A stretch of 64,000 nucleotides of DNA from Rheinheimera riviphila (GTDB taxonomy: Bacteria; Pseudomonadota; Gammaproteobacteria; Enterobacterales; Alteromonadaceae): NCBI RefSeq assembly GCF_004005945.1, contig NZ_SACS01000012.1:1-64000 (forward strand). Reading direction: 5' to 3'. The notes under the pieces were generated by a model, which made no database searches, was not told where the DNA came from, and saw nothing but the letters and a program-made list of their open reading frames with translations. The translations under genes were made by a program, and so were the position numbers. Shown here one piece after another: positions 33,976 through 43,368 of this stretch. How positions within the stretch are numbered: the stretch's first letter is position 1; the number at the start of each line of letters is the position of its first letter.

Positions 33976-35478
33976 TTACATATAAGCTTTACTAAAGCCT
34001 TCTTTCGACTGCTGAATATAAGTCCTGGCCTTTTTTGCATGTTGCTCCCAGGCGGCTTTATCTTTTGGATCGGTGAAGGGGTTTTGCTCCGGCGCTATCG
34101 AGCGTTCAAACCTGTCATAGAAGGTAATAGCCGACGCCGTAATTTGATTAAAACGCTCTTTAAATTCCTGCATCCCGTCGAGTTGCTCAGAGGTTTTCAG
34201 CATATATTGCACCAGCTCGGTGGTATTTTCGCTGGCGAGGTAACCTTGGGCTTTATTGGTGACATGGTTGCTGACCTGCTCGGCAATTTGCTGGCGATTG
34301 CTTTCTTCTTTGCTCATCACCTTGCTGTAATTTTCCTGGGTGCGCGCCATACCGCCGTGTTGCAGGTAATCGCGCAGGTGTTTGTCGAGATCTTTTCGAA
34401 ACACTTCGACGTTGCGCAGCATCAGTTGCAGCTCAGCATCCAGCGTGCTGACCTGTTGCAGCTCTTTTTCCAGCTCAGATAAAAAGGTCTCGGCTTTTTC
34501 ATAGACTTTCAGCCCGTTTTCTTCGGCGAATTTGCGGTCTTTGCGGTTTAAATCGGCGTTTTCATAGTTAGAACGGTCAAATGTACTGGCCAAAAACGAT
34601 TTAAAGGGTTCGGCAAAAGCGGCATAAGTGCCGGCGCTGACCACGGTTAAAGTGGCAGTGACTAAATCACCAAAGGGTTTCACCATTGAATTTAATCGTG
34701 CTTGCTGCAGCGGCGACGCCACGCGTTTGGCATCCGCTAAGATGGTGCGAAACGAGGCATAGGCCATCGGATTGGACATTTTATTACGCTCGGAACTCGC
34801 GAGCACAAAAGTGATACTGGAATAAATGGCGTTGGCGTATTCGAGATATTGGCGCTGACTTTCCAGCTGCGCGGCGTAATTTTTGCCCAGCGCCCGGAAT
34901 GATTCGGCCTGTACATCGTAGTTTTTATTGGTTTTTAGCTGGTCTAAAATGCCGCTGATAATCTTCTGTTCGTTTTTCTGTAGAGCGGTATCGAGCAAAA
35001 TCCGGTCCAGCACAAAATCATCGAGTGCCAACTGGCCGTTGATTGATTCAATGTCGATGCGGATAAACTTGCGGCCCGGATCGTCGATGGAAATACGATG
35101 CGCCAGATAATCGGTTGCACCGGCGGCGTTTTCAATCAGGCCCACTTGTTGCCATTGGCTGTCAACCCGCACCGAGGCCGAGGTTAGAATATTGATGCGA
35201 TAGCTGGTTTGGTTGCTTAAAGGTTTCACCCATAATTCGAGTAATCCCAGCTCCGAAACCGGGTAACGGCTGATCAACGATGCATTACCACGCTCGCACA
35301 ACAATCCACCCTGACCGAGGCGGGCGACTTCACGGCTGATTTGGCAACCGGACAAAATATTAAAATGCTGATTATTGCTTTCAAAATCGCTGCTAAATAC
35401 CGCCGATTGCGGATTGGCGACACTGGCCTGACTTATGAAACCGAATACAGTGACCAGACTTGCCACGAACCAACGCAT
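33976..35478 (-). CDS. Exported hypothetical protein with long coiled-coil/helical region
   Basis: 500 residues from the ATG at 35478 with GAGG upstream; this gives a clean signal peptide (MRWFVASLVTVFGFISQASVA). Residues about 25-155 look like a beta-sandwich carbohydrate- or ligand-binding type domain (VFSSDFESNNQHFNILSG ... IRIDIESINGQLALDDFVLD), and the remainder is highly helical with Glu/Lys/Gln-rich coiled-coil stretches. Two Cys (SGCQIS, LLCERG) may form a disulfide. No named family recognised. Monocistronic, divergent from the gene at 35739; 35479-35738 shows no clear feature. Confidence 0.72.
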   Translation of the reverse strand: MRWFVASLVTVFGFISQASVANPQSAVFSSDFESNNQHFNILSGCQISREVARLGQGGLLCERGNASLISRYPVSELGLLELWVKPLSNQTSYRINILTSASVRVDSQWQQVGLIENAAGATDYLAHRISIDDPGRKFIRIDIESINGQLALDDFVLDRILLDTALQKNEQKIISGILDQLKTNKNYDVQAESFRALGKNYAAQLESQRQYLEYANAIYSSITFVLASSERNKMSNPMAYASFRTILADAKRVASPLQQARLNSMVKPFGDLVTATLTVVSAGTYAAFAEPFKSFLASTFDRSNYENADLNRKDRKFAEENGLKVYEKAETFLSELEKELQQVSTLDAELQLMLRNVEVFRKDLDKHLRDYLQHGGMARTQENYSKVMSKEESNRQQIAEQVSNHVTNKAQGYLASENTTELVQYMLKTSEQLDGMQEFKERFNQITASAITFYDRFERSIAPEQNPFTDPKDKAAWEQHAKKARTYIQQSKEGFSKAYM

Positions 35479-35738
35479 ATAAACCTCTGAATTTAAACAT
35501 TCAAAACTTCTAACTTGAAGCATTAACTTGCACAGTGCTGCACGGCGAATTTACCGCAGCTGAATCGCGGTGCTAAGTGGTTGTTACCTTAGCCGAAATC
35601 GCCTTGGGCATAAAGCCTGTTCTGGGCTTTGTCGTAGTGGATTGTGCGTGTTGCAGCTGCATTACATTTGCCTGTTTCTTATTGGTGATTAAACTGTTAA
35701 GTTTGTGATACTTAGTATCGTCATACAGGGACAAGCAG

Positions 35739-36611
35739 ATGCTCATTCAACATCGTCACCGCAGCGTTTTTCATCGTCGTTTTGGTTCTTGTCTGATATC
35801 GCTGCTTGCCACGGTGCTGGCGACGGGCGCTGCGCAAGGCCGCACTGATACGTTAACCACGGCCGAAATCAGAACCTTAAAAAATGCCGTCACAGTGTTG
35901 CAATATCGGCCGCAGATCGACGCACTTGCCAAAAATTGTTCGGCAGATGTTTTGCAGTATGTACCAACGGCGATAGCAGATACAGATGACACGTTGTTGC
36001 AGTCGTTATTGCAACAAAAGTTGAATATGACATCTGCGCAGTTGCTTGAGTTAATTCAGGAAAACGAAAAATTCGCTGATTTGACCCGCCCGGCAACGGT
36101 GAACACGCCCGATTGCAGTGACCGTGAAGCTATTGTTGATTTGTCTGAACAATTCAGCAATAACTACACTGCTCTGGAATTAAGTAATCCTTTAGGGTCA
36201 TGGCTGCAGCATTTTGCCACGCCGGTCAGTGTGCCCTCGATGGACCCAGACCAACTATCTGGTTTAATCAGTAACAGCCACAGCATTGTATTGGTAAACA
36301 TCCAGCCTAAATCTGTCCTGACGCCGTTACAACAAGCCAACTTTTTGCATATTCATGACAAAAGCAGCTACGTTTTCGAAGTACAACAAGGCTGGAAGGC
36401 AGTAGGGCCGCGCTTTCAGGGGTTACATATCCATATCAGCCCGAAAAATTACCCGCAGCAACCCAAACGCTGGTTATTACTGCTCGATGCCAGCTTTCAT
36501 CCGAAAACTGCGCTGCATGGTGCAGAGTTGCAACAAGCATTACAACTGCTAGGTTCGCCTAACTGGTCGTTTAACCGGCAGGGAGATTTGGTAAGGGCAG
36601 GGAAGTCGTAA
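35739..36611 (+). CDS. Exported hypothetical protein
   Basis: 290 residues with a twin-positive N-terminus and signal peptide (LISLLATVLATGAAQG). The mature part has an acidic helical segment (residues about 40-130) and a beta-rich C-terminal part (HSIVLVNIQP ... FLHIHDKSSYVFEVQQGW ... PKRWLLLLDASFHP). Two Cys (AKNCSAD, TPDCSD) could pair. No family recognised. It ends 137 bp before the large operon and is separated from it by the regulatory box at 36686, so it is probably not part of it. Confidence 0.68.
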   Translation: MLIQHRHRSVFHRRFGSCLISLLATVLATGAAQGRTDTLTTAEIRTLKNAVTVLQYRPQIDALAKNCSADVLQYVPTAIADTDDTLLQSLLQQKLNMTSAQLLELIQENEKFADLTRPATVNTPDCSDREAIVDLSEQFSNNYTALELSNPLGSWLQHFATPVSVPSMDPDQLSGLISNSHSIVLVNIQPKSVLTPLQQANFLHIHDKSSYVFEVQQGWKAVGPRFQGLHIHISPKNYPQQPKRWLLLLDASFHPKTALHGAELQQALQLLGSPNWSFNRQGDLVRAGKS

Positions 36612-36685
36612 ATGTAGGTTGGTATCGAGCCATGTACCCGCCTTAACCAGATTGCATCACTTCCATCTAAAAACCATGTTCGAAC

Positions 36686-36718
36686 CTTAAGTTTTCTTTA
36701 AGCTTTATCGATGACACT
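36686..36718 (+). promoter_or_regulatory. PmrA/QseB-type box and promoter of the ten-gene operon
   Basis: CTTAAG-TTTTC-TTTAAG at 36686-36702 matches the PmrA direct-repeat box (C/T)TTAA(G/T)-N5-(C/T)TTAA(G/T). A -10-like hexamer GACACT follows after exactly 10 bp (36713-36718), the same phasing as at the boxes at 47840 and 50028. The operon start codon is 46 bp after the box. The response regulator encoded in this operon is of the PmrA/QseB family, so autoregulation is likely. Confidence 0.72.
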
Positions 36719-36748
36719 AACCCTGTCCGCAATTGGCAGGGGAACAGC

Positions 36749-37504
36749 ATGACCGTATTAGCTCCTACACATGAACAGTTTTGTACTGATGCTTTCAGTA
36801 CCGTAGTTACGGCTGGATCCGCAGCAAACATGTCCACATTGCCCGCCGGGCAAGTTCTATCGGCACCATCACACGAACCGCAAGTCTGCTTGATCCAGCG
36901 CACCGATGTCCGGCGTCAGCAAGTCGAACAGTTTATTGCTGCGGGTTTTGCCGCGGTTTATCAGGCCGATATTCAGCAATTTATGCCGCAGTTGCTGGCG
37001 GTCAGTGCCCGCGATTCATTACAGGCAGTGCTGGGTGTACGTGGTGGCCAATCCGAAAAATTGTTTGTGGAACAATATCTGGATGCAGATATTAGTTTTG
37101 TGCTGCGTGATATCGGCGTGCTGACGTCGCGCTCGCAGATTGTCGAAATCGGCAATTTGTATGCGGCCAACCGGCACTACACCTTGTTGCTATTTGTAGT
37201 GACTGCTTACGCCTTGTATCAGGCCGGTTTCCGGCATTTAGTCTGCTGCGCGACGCCACAGGTACAAAGTTTATTAAGCCGCCATGGTTTATTACTAAAA
37301 ACTCTGGCCGAAGGCGACCCGGCGCGTCTGACCGGGGATGCCAGTGCCTGTGGCACTTATTATCAAAGCCATCCGATGGTTTGCCACCTGGATTTAGCGC
37401 AAGCGATGACGCTGATTAGCGCTGACGCCAAACTCAGTCAACTGACACAGCAATTCTGGTCCTCGAGTCAGCCGTTAGTTGATGGCCAGGCGCAGGAGAA
37501 TTGA
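36749..37504 (+). CDS. Thermostable hemolysin family protein (GNAT/autoinducer-synthase-like fold)
   Basis: 251 residues. The central region (QFMPQLLAVSARDSLQAVLGVRG ... LFVEQYLDADI ... QIVEIGNLYA, FVVTAYALYQAGFRHLVCCATP) matches the thermostable-hemolysin family (T_hemolysin), whose sequence pattern resembles GNAT/acyl-homoserine-lactone synthases. Despite the name, haemolytic activity is not expected from this context; being followed by a ligase, diiron oxidase and reductase it more likely handles an acyl group. First gene of the operon, ending 1 bp before the ligase. Confidence 0.82.
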   Translation: MTVLAPTHEQFCTDAFSTVVTAGSAANMSTLPAGQVLSAPSHEPQVCLIQRTDVRRQQVEQFIAAGFAAVYQADIQQFMPQLLAVSARDSLQAVLGVRGGQSEKLFVEQYLDADISFVLRDIGVLTSRSQIVEIGNLYAANRHYTLLLFVVTAYALYQAGFRHLVCCATPQVQSLLSRHGLLLKTLAEGDPARLTGDASACGTYYQSHPMVCHLDLAQAMTLISADAKLSQLTQQFWSSSQPLVDGQAQEN

Positions 37505-37505
37505 G

Positions 37506-39110
37506 ATGAATTTTTCTGCGCAGCATCAACGAACAATCAGTTCGAAATTACCATTCCCAGAAACCGCCCGTTTAACCGATGCGGTCACTGGCGAAAGTTT
37601 TAGTCTCGCTCAAATCCGGCAGCAGCAACACGCCTGGCAACAGCAGCTGCAATCATTCCAGCCCCTGAAATCAGTCAATGCGCGCCGCATCGTCTTTCGG
37701 GCACAAAGCTCGGTGCAATGGGCGTTATTGGATCTGGCTTGTTTGGAAGCTGATGTGCTGTTGGTTCCAGTACCGGCTTATTTAAGTGAAACGCAATGGC
37801 ACCATGTATTGCAGCAAGTTGCACCTGATTTAATCGTTAGCGATGTACCTTTTGGCGTCGCCGCACCGTTTTTGGCGGCAAATGAGATGCGTTGGGTCAC
37901 AGAATTTTCTGGTTTCCAGTTGTATCAATGTCTTACAACGACCAGGGTAGCAACCCCGATTGGCACGCAAAAAATTACCTTTACTTCAGGCTCCACCGGC
38001 CAGCCCAAAGGTGTGTGTTTATCCGCTTCGGCGCAAGTAAAGGTCGCGCAAAGCCTGGTAAGCCGGATTAACATCGAAGCGCCAAGGCATTTATGTCTGT
38101 TGCCGCTGCCAACGTTACTGGAAAACATCGCCGGTATTTATGCACCTTTGCTGGCCGGTGGTGAAGTGTTGATTGCGCCAGAAGCGGCTCGTGGTTTTAA
38201 CGGTAGTCGACTGGAAACCCCGGCATTGTTACTGGGCTTAATCAGCAAAGTGCAACCACAAACGTTAATTCTGGTACCGGAACTCCTGCAGCTGCTGGTG
38301 CACGCCTGTCGCCAGGGCTGGACAGTACCTGCGAGCTTAAAATTTATTGCGGTTGGCGGCGCCAAAGTGGCGGTTGATTTACTCAAACAAGCGGCACTTT
38401 GTGGTCTGCCGGTCTATCAGGGCTATGGTCTTAGCGAATGTTGCTCGGTGGTGGCCTTATCGGGTGAAAGTGCCTTACACGCCAGTCCTTTACAGCTGCA
38501 ACAAGTCGGCAAAGTATTACCTCATCTGGAAGTGAAGATTGTCGACGACGAAATCTGGGTAAAAACCCCATTTTTAGGCTACCTCGGCGATACCGCAGCT
38601 GACCATACGGAGTGGGTCGTGACCGGCGATTTGGGGGCGCTCAGTCCTGACGGCCATTTAGTGATTTGGGGTCGCAAAAAAAATCTGCTGATTTTAAGTT
38701 CCGGCCGTAACGTCAATCCGGAATGGGTCGAAGCTGAGCTGACCAAAACCGGTGTAGTGCAACAAGCAGTGTTGTTTGGCGATGCAAAACCTTATTGTGT
38801 CGCGCTGTTGTTCTGTGGCAACCCAACGATCACTGATGTTCAGCTGGCAGCCTTTGTCAGCGGTATCAATCAACAACTACCGGATTACGCCAGAGCCGAG
38901 CATTTTATCCGGTTAGCGGCACCTTTGTCAGAACCCCAAAACACCTTAACCGCCAATGGTCGTCCAAAGCGGGACGTCATTGCCGCGCTGTATGCCGCTG
39001 AGCTGGCTGCGCTATATGCTTCAAAAGAGTATGCATCTGCTGCGCAGCCGTTCGAACCATCTTTCACACCACCTTTCGCCCAAACGCAGACCGAGGAGTA
39101 CCCAGTATGA
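37506..39110 (+). CDS. AMP-binding acyl-CoA ligase/synthetase family protein
   Basis: 534 residues from the ATG at 37506 (AGGAG upstream). ANL-superfamily adenylating enzyme: P-loop KITFTSGSTGQPKGVCLS, aromatic/adenine motif VYQGYGLSECCSVVAL, and hinge VVTGDLGALSPDGHLVIWGRKK followed by SSGRNVNPEWVEAEL. It would activate a carboxylic acid with ATP to acyl-adenylate, then to a thioester. Long-chain-fatty-acid ligases are the closest style. It overlaps the oxidase gene by ATGA, so products are coupled. Confidence 0.88.
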   Translation: MNFSAQHQRTISSKLPFPETARLTDAVTGESFSLAQIRQQQHAWQQQLQSFQPLKSVNARRIVFRAQSSVQWALLDLACLEADVLLVPVPAYLSETQWHHVLQQVAPDLIVSDVPFGVAAPFLAANEMRWVTEFSGFQLYQCLTTTRVATPIGTQKITFTSGSTGQPKGVCLSASAQVKVAQSLVSRINIEAPRHLCLLPLPTLLENIAGIYAPLLAGGEVLIAPEAARGFNGSRLETPALLLGLISKVQPQTLILVPELLQLLVHACRQGWTVPASLKFIAVGGAKVAVDLLKQAALCGLPVYQGYGLSECCSVVALSGESALHASPLQLQQVGKVLPHLEVKIVDDEIWVKTPFLGYLGDTAADHTEWVVTGDLGALSPDGHLVIWGRKKNLLILSSGRNVNPEWVEAELTKTGVVQQAVLFGDAKPYCVALLFCGNPTITDVQLAAFVSGINQQLPDYARAEHFIRLAAPLSEPQNTLTANGRPKRDVIAALYAAELAALYASKEYASAAQPFEPSFTPPFAQTQTEEYPV

Positions 39111-39799
39111 GTTTTCATCGGCAGTTAATCGCAGCAACCAGTCAGGCGCGGGATTATTTACTGGCAGCACCGGTGATTAGCCGTTGTTTTCACGGCGAAA
39201 TCACGCTGGACGATTATGTCGCTTTTCTCAAAGAGGCGTACCACCACGTCAAACATACCACGCCGTTATTGATGTCGGTCGGCGCCTTGTTGCCGGAATC
39301 AAAAGAATGGTTGCGTAACGCAGTCGCCGAGTATATCGAAGAGGAACTGGGGCATCAGGAATGGATCCTCAATGACATTAAAAACTGTGGCTACGACAAA
39401 GAACAGGCCCGCGCCAGTCAACCTGGTTTTGCCACCGAACTGATGGTGGCTTACGCCTATGACTCGGTGCGGCGGATCAATCCATTGAGCTTTTTTGGCA
39501 TGGTGTTAGTGCTGGAAGGGACGTCTACCGCACTGGCCGACCATGCTGCTGCCACCATTGCTGCGAAGCTGCAGCTACCGAAAAAAGCATTTTCCTATTT
39601 AACTTCGCACGGCGCGCTGGATCAGGAACACGTGAAGTTTTATGCCGGATTGATGGACAAAATTACCGACCCCGCCGATCAGCAGCAAATTATCCATAGT
39701 GCCAACTGCTTCTACCGTTTATATGGTGATATTTTCCGTAATTTAACGCCTGCGCACGGTATCGGTAAAACTCTGTTTGTTGCTGAGGTATCGGTATGA
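39107..39799 (+). CDS. Heme-oxygenase-like diiron oxidase (HDO; TenA/UndA/CADD superfamily)
   Basis: 230 residues, all-helical. A full HDO ligand set is visible: E80 and H83 in EYIEEELGHQEW, E137 in LVLEGTSTA, and H168, D172, H175 in SHGALDQEHVKF (H-x3-D-x2-H), the spacing I recall for UndA and CADD. Such enzymes bind two irons and oxidise fatty acids, amines or amino acids with O2 (UndA makes 1-undecene from lauric acid). The substrate here should be an activated acyl or its product. Overlaps both neighbours by ATGA. Confidence 0.85.
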   Translation: MSFHRQLIAATSQARDYLLAAPVISRCFHGEITLDDYVAFLKEAYHHVKHTTPLLMSVGALLPESKEWLRNAVAEYIEEELGHQEWILNDIKNCGYDKEQARASQPGFATELMVAYAYDSVRRINPLSFFGMVLVLEGTSTALADHAAATIAAKLQLPKKAFSYLTSHGALDQEHVKFYAGLMDKITDPADQQQIIHSANCFYRLYGDIFRNLTPAHGIGKTLFVAEVSV

Positions 39800-40665
39800 A
39801 GATTCCACATGCAGTCAATCATCAGTTAGCGGGCAAAAGAGTATTATTAACCGGTGCCACCGGCGGTATTGGCCGTGCTGTAGCGAGGCGTTTAGCTACA
39901 GCAGGCGCCAGCTTATTGTTGGTAGCGCGTCAGCCGGAAGCATTGTTAGCGCTTCGCCAACAACTACCGGGTCAACATAGCTGTTTTAGTGCGGATTTAA
40001 CGTCCACTGAGGAATTACAGGCGTTAGCCGAATTCGTCAACACGACCGGCGGCATTGATATGCTGATCAACAACGCCGGCACCAGCCAGTTTGCTTTGAC
40101 GGCAGAGCAGAATTATCCGGCCCAAATAGCGCTGAATTTATTGGCGCCGATGCAGCTTTGCCAGTTGCTGCTGCCGCAGCTGCAGCAACGAACAGCCGCC
40201 ACCATCGTCAATATTGGTTCAGCCTTTGGCAGTATCGGCTATCCGGGTTTTAGCGGTTATTGCGCCAGCAAATTTGGACTGCGCGGCTTTACCGAAGCGC
40301 TAAAGCGGGAACTGTCTTCCAAAGCGTTACGGGTGCTGTATTTTGCGCCGCGCGCCACCCAAACCAGCATGAATAGCGCTGCTGTTGTCGCGATGAACCA
40401 GCAACTTGGTAATGTAATGGACAGTCCGGATGAGGTGGCCGCGCAGCTGCTAAAACAACTGCAAAGTGGCCAAAGCCGTTGGTTCGTAGGCTGGCCAGAA
40501 AAACTGTTCGTCAGGCTGAACGCCTTCCTACCAGAACTAGTTGACCGCGCGATCAAAAGCAAACAGGCGGAGATCGGCAAGTACGCTGCAGGCGCCAACC
40601 AAAGCGTTTCAGTTCAACACAACCACAGCAATGGTGCTGCAAAAATTACCGTAACGAGGTCATGA
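39796..40665 (+). CDS. Short-chain dehydrogenase/reductase (SDR)
   Basis: 289 residues of the classical SDR fold: LLTGATGGIGRAVARRL (NAD(P) site), MLINNAGTSQFA, and the catalytic Ser/Tyr/Lys in IGSAFGSIGYPGFSGYCASKFGL. The C-terminal PDEVAAQLLKQLQSGQSRWFVGWPEKL segment is typical of fatty-acyl or 3-ketoacyl reductase-type SDRs. It overlaps the diiron oxidase gene by ATGA and the TPR gene likewise. Probably reduces the oxidised acyl product or an aldehyde. Confidence 0.87.
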   Translation: MKIPHAVNHQLAGKRVLLTGATGGIGRAVARRLATAGASLLLVARQPEALLALRQQLPGQHSCFSADLTSTEELQALAEFVNTTGGIDMLINNAGTSQFALTAEQNYPAQIALNLLAPMQLCQLLLPQLQQRTAATIVNIGSAFGSIGYPGFSGYCASKFGLRGFTEALKRELSSKALRVLYFAPRATQTSMNSAAVVAMNQQLGNVMDSPDEVAAQLLKQLQSGQSRWFVGWPEKLFVRLNAFLPELVDRAIKSKQAEIGKYAAGANQSVSVQHNHSNGAAKITVTRS

Positions 40666-41336
40666 TGAAATCCATTCAAACTTTAATCAGTAGCAAGGTA
40701 TTACTGCCTTCGATGTTCTGGTCAGGCATTTTGTTAAGTCCGTTATTATGGGCAGATACGCTCACCGATATCGCACCATTACAACATGGCTGGGCGCAAA
40801 CCAATTACAGCCTGGCCGAGGATCAGCGTGAAAAAGCCTTTGCCGCTTTGGTGGCACAGGCTGATGCCGTCGTAGCAGCGCATGCTGGCGAAGCTGAACC
40901 GTTAATCTGGCGCGGGATTATCAAATCAAGTTATGCCGGGGCCAAAGGTGGTTTAGGTGCATTGTCGGTCGCGGAATCGTCCAAAGCTGATTTTGAGGCT
41001 GCGCTGGCGATAAATGCCCAAGCATTACAAGGTTCGGCCTACACCAGCCTGGGTGTGTTGTATTCCAAAGTACCCGGCTGGCCGATTGGTTTTGGCAGCA
41101 GTAAAAAAGCCAAACAATTATTAGAGAAAGCACTAAGCATAAACCCGCAAGGCATTGATCCAAATTATTTTTATGCCGAATTTCTGTATGAGAAACGCGA
41201 CTATCAGGACGCAATGCGCTATCTTGAATTAGCCAAGCAGGCGCCAGCCCGGGTTGGCCGTGAAGACGCAGATGCCGGTCGGCAACTTGATATCGCAGTG
41301 CTGGAAGCCAGATTGCAGAAAAAATTGGGTAAATAA
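40662..41336 (+). CDS. Periplasmic TPR-repeat protein
   Basis: 224 residues with an N-terminal signal-like region (about 1-31, ...FWSGILLSPLLWADT) and TPR-type helical pairs (ALVAQADAVVAAHAGEAEPLIWRG, KADFEAALAINAQALQGSAYTSLGVLY, AKQLLEKALSINPQGIDPNYFYAEFLYEKRDYQDAMRYLELA). Two tandem ATGs; the first overlaps the SDR stop. TPR proteins usually scaffold partners, so it may organise the neighbouring envelope proteins. Followed 41 bp later by the response regulator gene. Confidence 0.8.
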   Translation: MMKSIQTLISSKVLLPSMFWSGILLSPLLWADTLTDIAPLQHGWAQTNYSLAEDQREKAFAALVAQADAVVAAHAGEAEPLIWRGIIKSSYAGAKGGLGALSVAESSKADFEAALAINAQALQGSAYTSLGVLYSKVPGWPIGFGSSKKAKQLLEKALSINPQGIDPNYFYAEFLYEKRDYQDAMRYLELAKQAPARVGREDADAGRQLDIAVLEARLQKKLGK

Positions 41337-41377
41337 GCCAGCTGGCGTTGCGGCGTCAGTTGTTATGGATAAAATAC

Positions 41378-42037
41378 ATGCGGATCTTATTAGTCGAAGA
41401 TGACGAAGCTTTAGCGCAGGGCGTGATTTTAGCCCTGCGTGGTCAGGGTTTTGTCGTCAATCATGTCACTCAGGGGCAGCAGGCGCTCAGCAGTATCCGC
41501 AGTCAGGATTGTGATGCGGTGGTGCTCGATTTAGGCCTACCGGATATCGACGGGCTCGATGTGCTCAAAACCACCCGGCAGAAGTTTCCGCGGTTGCCGG
41601 TGTTGGTGCTGACCGCAAGGGATGGCGTGGATGATCGCATTCGTGGCCTGGATTTAGGTGCCGACGATTATTTGGTAAAACCTTTTGCATTGCCGGAATT
41701 GTTTGCCAGATTACGGGTCATTGAGCGTCGGCTTGGTACCGCTTCGAATCATTTGATTAGGCTCAAAGACGTAGAATTGGACAGCAGCGCGCATCAGGTA
41801 CGCCTCGCTGGCGAGACCTTAGCGCTGTCGCGGCGAGAATATATGTTACTGAAAGTATTGATGGAATCGGCCGGCAGGATCAAAACCCGCGAGCAGTTAG
41901 AGGCCAGTCTTTATGCCTGGGGCGAAGAAGTCGCCAGCAACGCGCTGGAAGTGCATATTTCCAATTTGCGCAAAAAACTGCCAAAAGATTTTATTAAAAC
42001 GCTGCGCGGCGTTGGTTACAGCGTGGATCCGGCATGA
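41378..42037 (+). CDS. OmpR-class response regulator, PmrA/QseB (BasR) type
   Basis: 219 residues from the ATG at 41378. Receiver domain: MRILLVEDDEALAQG (acidic pocket), VVLDLGLPDIDGLDVL (phospho-Asp in LDLGLPDIDG), VLTARD and VKPF. Winged-helix output: LSRREYMLLKVLMESAGRIKTREQLE then ASNALEVHISNLRKKL, which is the PmrA/QseB style. Phosphorylated PmrA-type proteins bind direct TTAAG repeats with 11-bp spacing, and three such boxes lie in this window. Overlaps the kinase gene by ATGA. Confidence 0.92.
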   Translation: MRILLVEDDEALAQGVILALRGQGFVVNHVTQGQQALSSIRSQDCDAVVLDLGLPDIDGLDVLKTTRQKFPRLPVLVLTARDGVDDRIRGLDLGADDYLVKPFALPELFARLRVIERRLGTASNHLIRLKDVELDSSAHQVRLAGETLALSRREYMLLKVLMESAGRIKTREQLEASLYAWGEEVASNALEVHISNLRKKLPKDFIKTLRGVGYSVDPA

Positions 42038-43368
42038 GGTCAATCCGACGTTATCTGGTGACAATTCTGATTGCGGTGCTGACGCTGACCAGTTTTCTGG
42101 CGGCGCTGCAAAGCTATCGGCACAGCATCAGTCGCTCGGATTTGTTGTTTGATCAGGACTTAGTGTTACTCGCCAGTAGTTTATTACCGCAGTTTCAAGC
42201 CAATACCAAAACAACCACCGAATTATTGGTGGTGCAGGTGTGGCAGGGTGACACCCTTCAATATAAAAGCCAGCAGGCGCCAGCAAGCCGGATCAGCGCG
42301 CCATCAGGCTTTAGCGAACAAAACTTTGCTGGTCAGCGCTGGCGTACTTATGTCAGCCAGGCTGAGCAGTTAACGATTATCGTGGCGCAGCCGCTAAAAC
42401 AACGGCAGGAACTCGCCGACGAAGTGGTGCTGGCGTCCATTTACCCGGTGGTGCTGAGTTTACCACTGCAGGCGTTGCTGATTTGGTTGGTGGTCAGTAA
42501 AGGCTTGCAACCGCTACGCCGGTTAACACAACAACTTTCCTCAAAAAAAGCCGACGATCTAACGCCGGTGCAATTGCCTGAAGTGCCCCAGGAAATGACC
42601 CAAATGCTGAGCACCACTAACCAGCTATTACAGCGATTGGACAGTGCTTTTATCCGCGAAAAACGTTTTGCATCCGATGTCGCACACGAGCTGCGCACAC
42701 CATTGACCTTATTGCAGGTAACCTTACACAACGCACAGCAACAATGGTTGCAGCAAGGCATTGCAGATCCGGATGGCATGATGAACGCACTGCAACATGG
42801 GGTTACGCGGATGAGCCAGCTGATAGAACAAATTATGCTCCTCAACCGTACTAACCCGGAGCACTTTAAAGCAAAGCTACAAGCTATTGATTTAACGTCA
42901 TTATGTCGCGAAATTATCGCCGAACTCTACCCACAAATTCTGTCAAAACAGCAACAGATTTCGCTGGATGCTGAAGATGGCCTGATGCTGGCGGCTGATC
43001 CCTTTGCGATGCGAGTGTTGCTACTGAACATTGTTGGTAATGCCAGCAAATACACGCCTGCGCAAGGACAAATCCGGCTGCAGTTGCAATCTTTTACTGA
43101 TGCAAAAAACCTGAACAAAAACCAACACAATCACTACGTACAAATCGTGGTTGAAGATTCCGGCCCTGGTATAGCTCCGGAAGAATATAACCGGGTGTTT
43201 GACCGGTTCTACCGCGTCGGCGGCGACCGCCACAACTCCGGAACACCCGGTAGCGGCCTTGGCCTGGCGATTGTGAAAGAAATCGTTGGCCTGCATCATG
43301 GACAATTATCACTTGGCCCTTCAACATTGAGCACAGGTTTAAAAGTGACGGTGGAAATACCGGCTTGA
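42034..43368 (+). CDS. Sensor histidine kinase, PmrB/QseC type
   Basis: 444 residues. Two membrane helices (about 6-26 and 135-157) enclose a periplasmic domain of some 110 residues; then a HAMP-like linker, HisKA with the phosphorylated His in SDVAHELRTPLTLLQ, and HATPase with NIVGNASKYTP, VVEDSGPGIAPEEYNRVF and GSGLGLAIVKEIV. Cognate of the adjacent response regulator (ATGA overlap). PmrB-type sensors detect iron, aluminium, acid or cationic peptides; no ExxE iron motif is obvious in the periplasmic part, so the signal is unknown. Confidence 0.92.
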   Translation: MRSIRRYLVTILIAVLTLTSFLAALQSYRHSISRSDLLFDQDLVLLASSLLPQFQANTKTTTELLVVQVWQGDTLQYKSQQAPASRISAPSGFSEQNFAGQRWRTYVSQAEQLTIIVAQPLKQRQELADEVVLASIYPVVLSLPLQALLIWLVVSKGLQPLRRLTQQLSSKKADDLTPVQLPEVPQEMTQMLSTTNQLLQRLDSAFIREKRFASDVAHELRTPLTLLQVTLHNAQQQWLQQGIADPDGMMNALQHGVTRMSQLIEQIMLLNRTNPEHFKAKLQAIDLTSLCREIIAELYPQILSKQQQISLDAEDGLMLAADPFAMRVLLLNIVGNASKYTPAQGQIRLQLQSFTDAKNLNKNQHNHYVQIVVEDSGPGIAPEEYNRVFDRFYRVGGDRHNSGTPGSGLGLAIVKEIVGLHHGQLSLGPSTLSTGLKVTVEIPA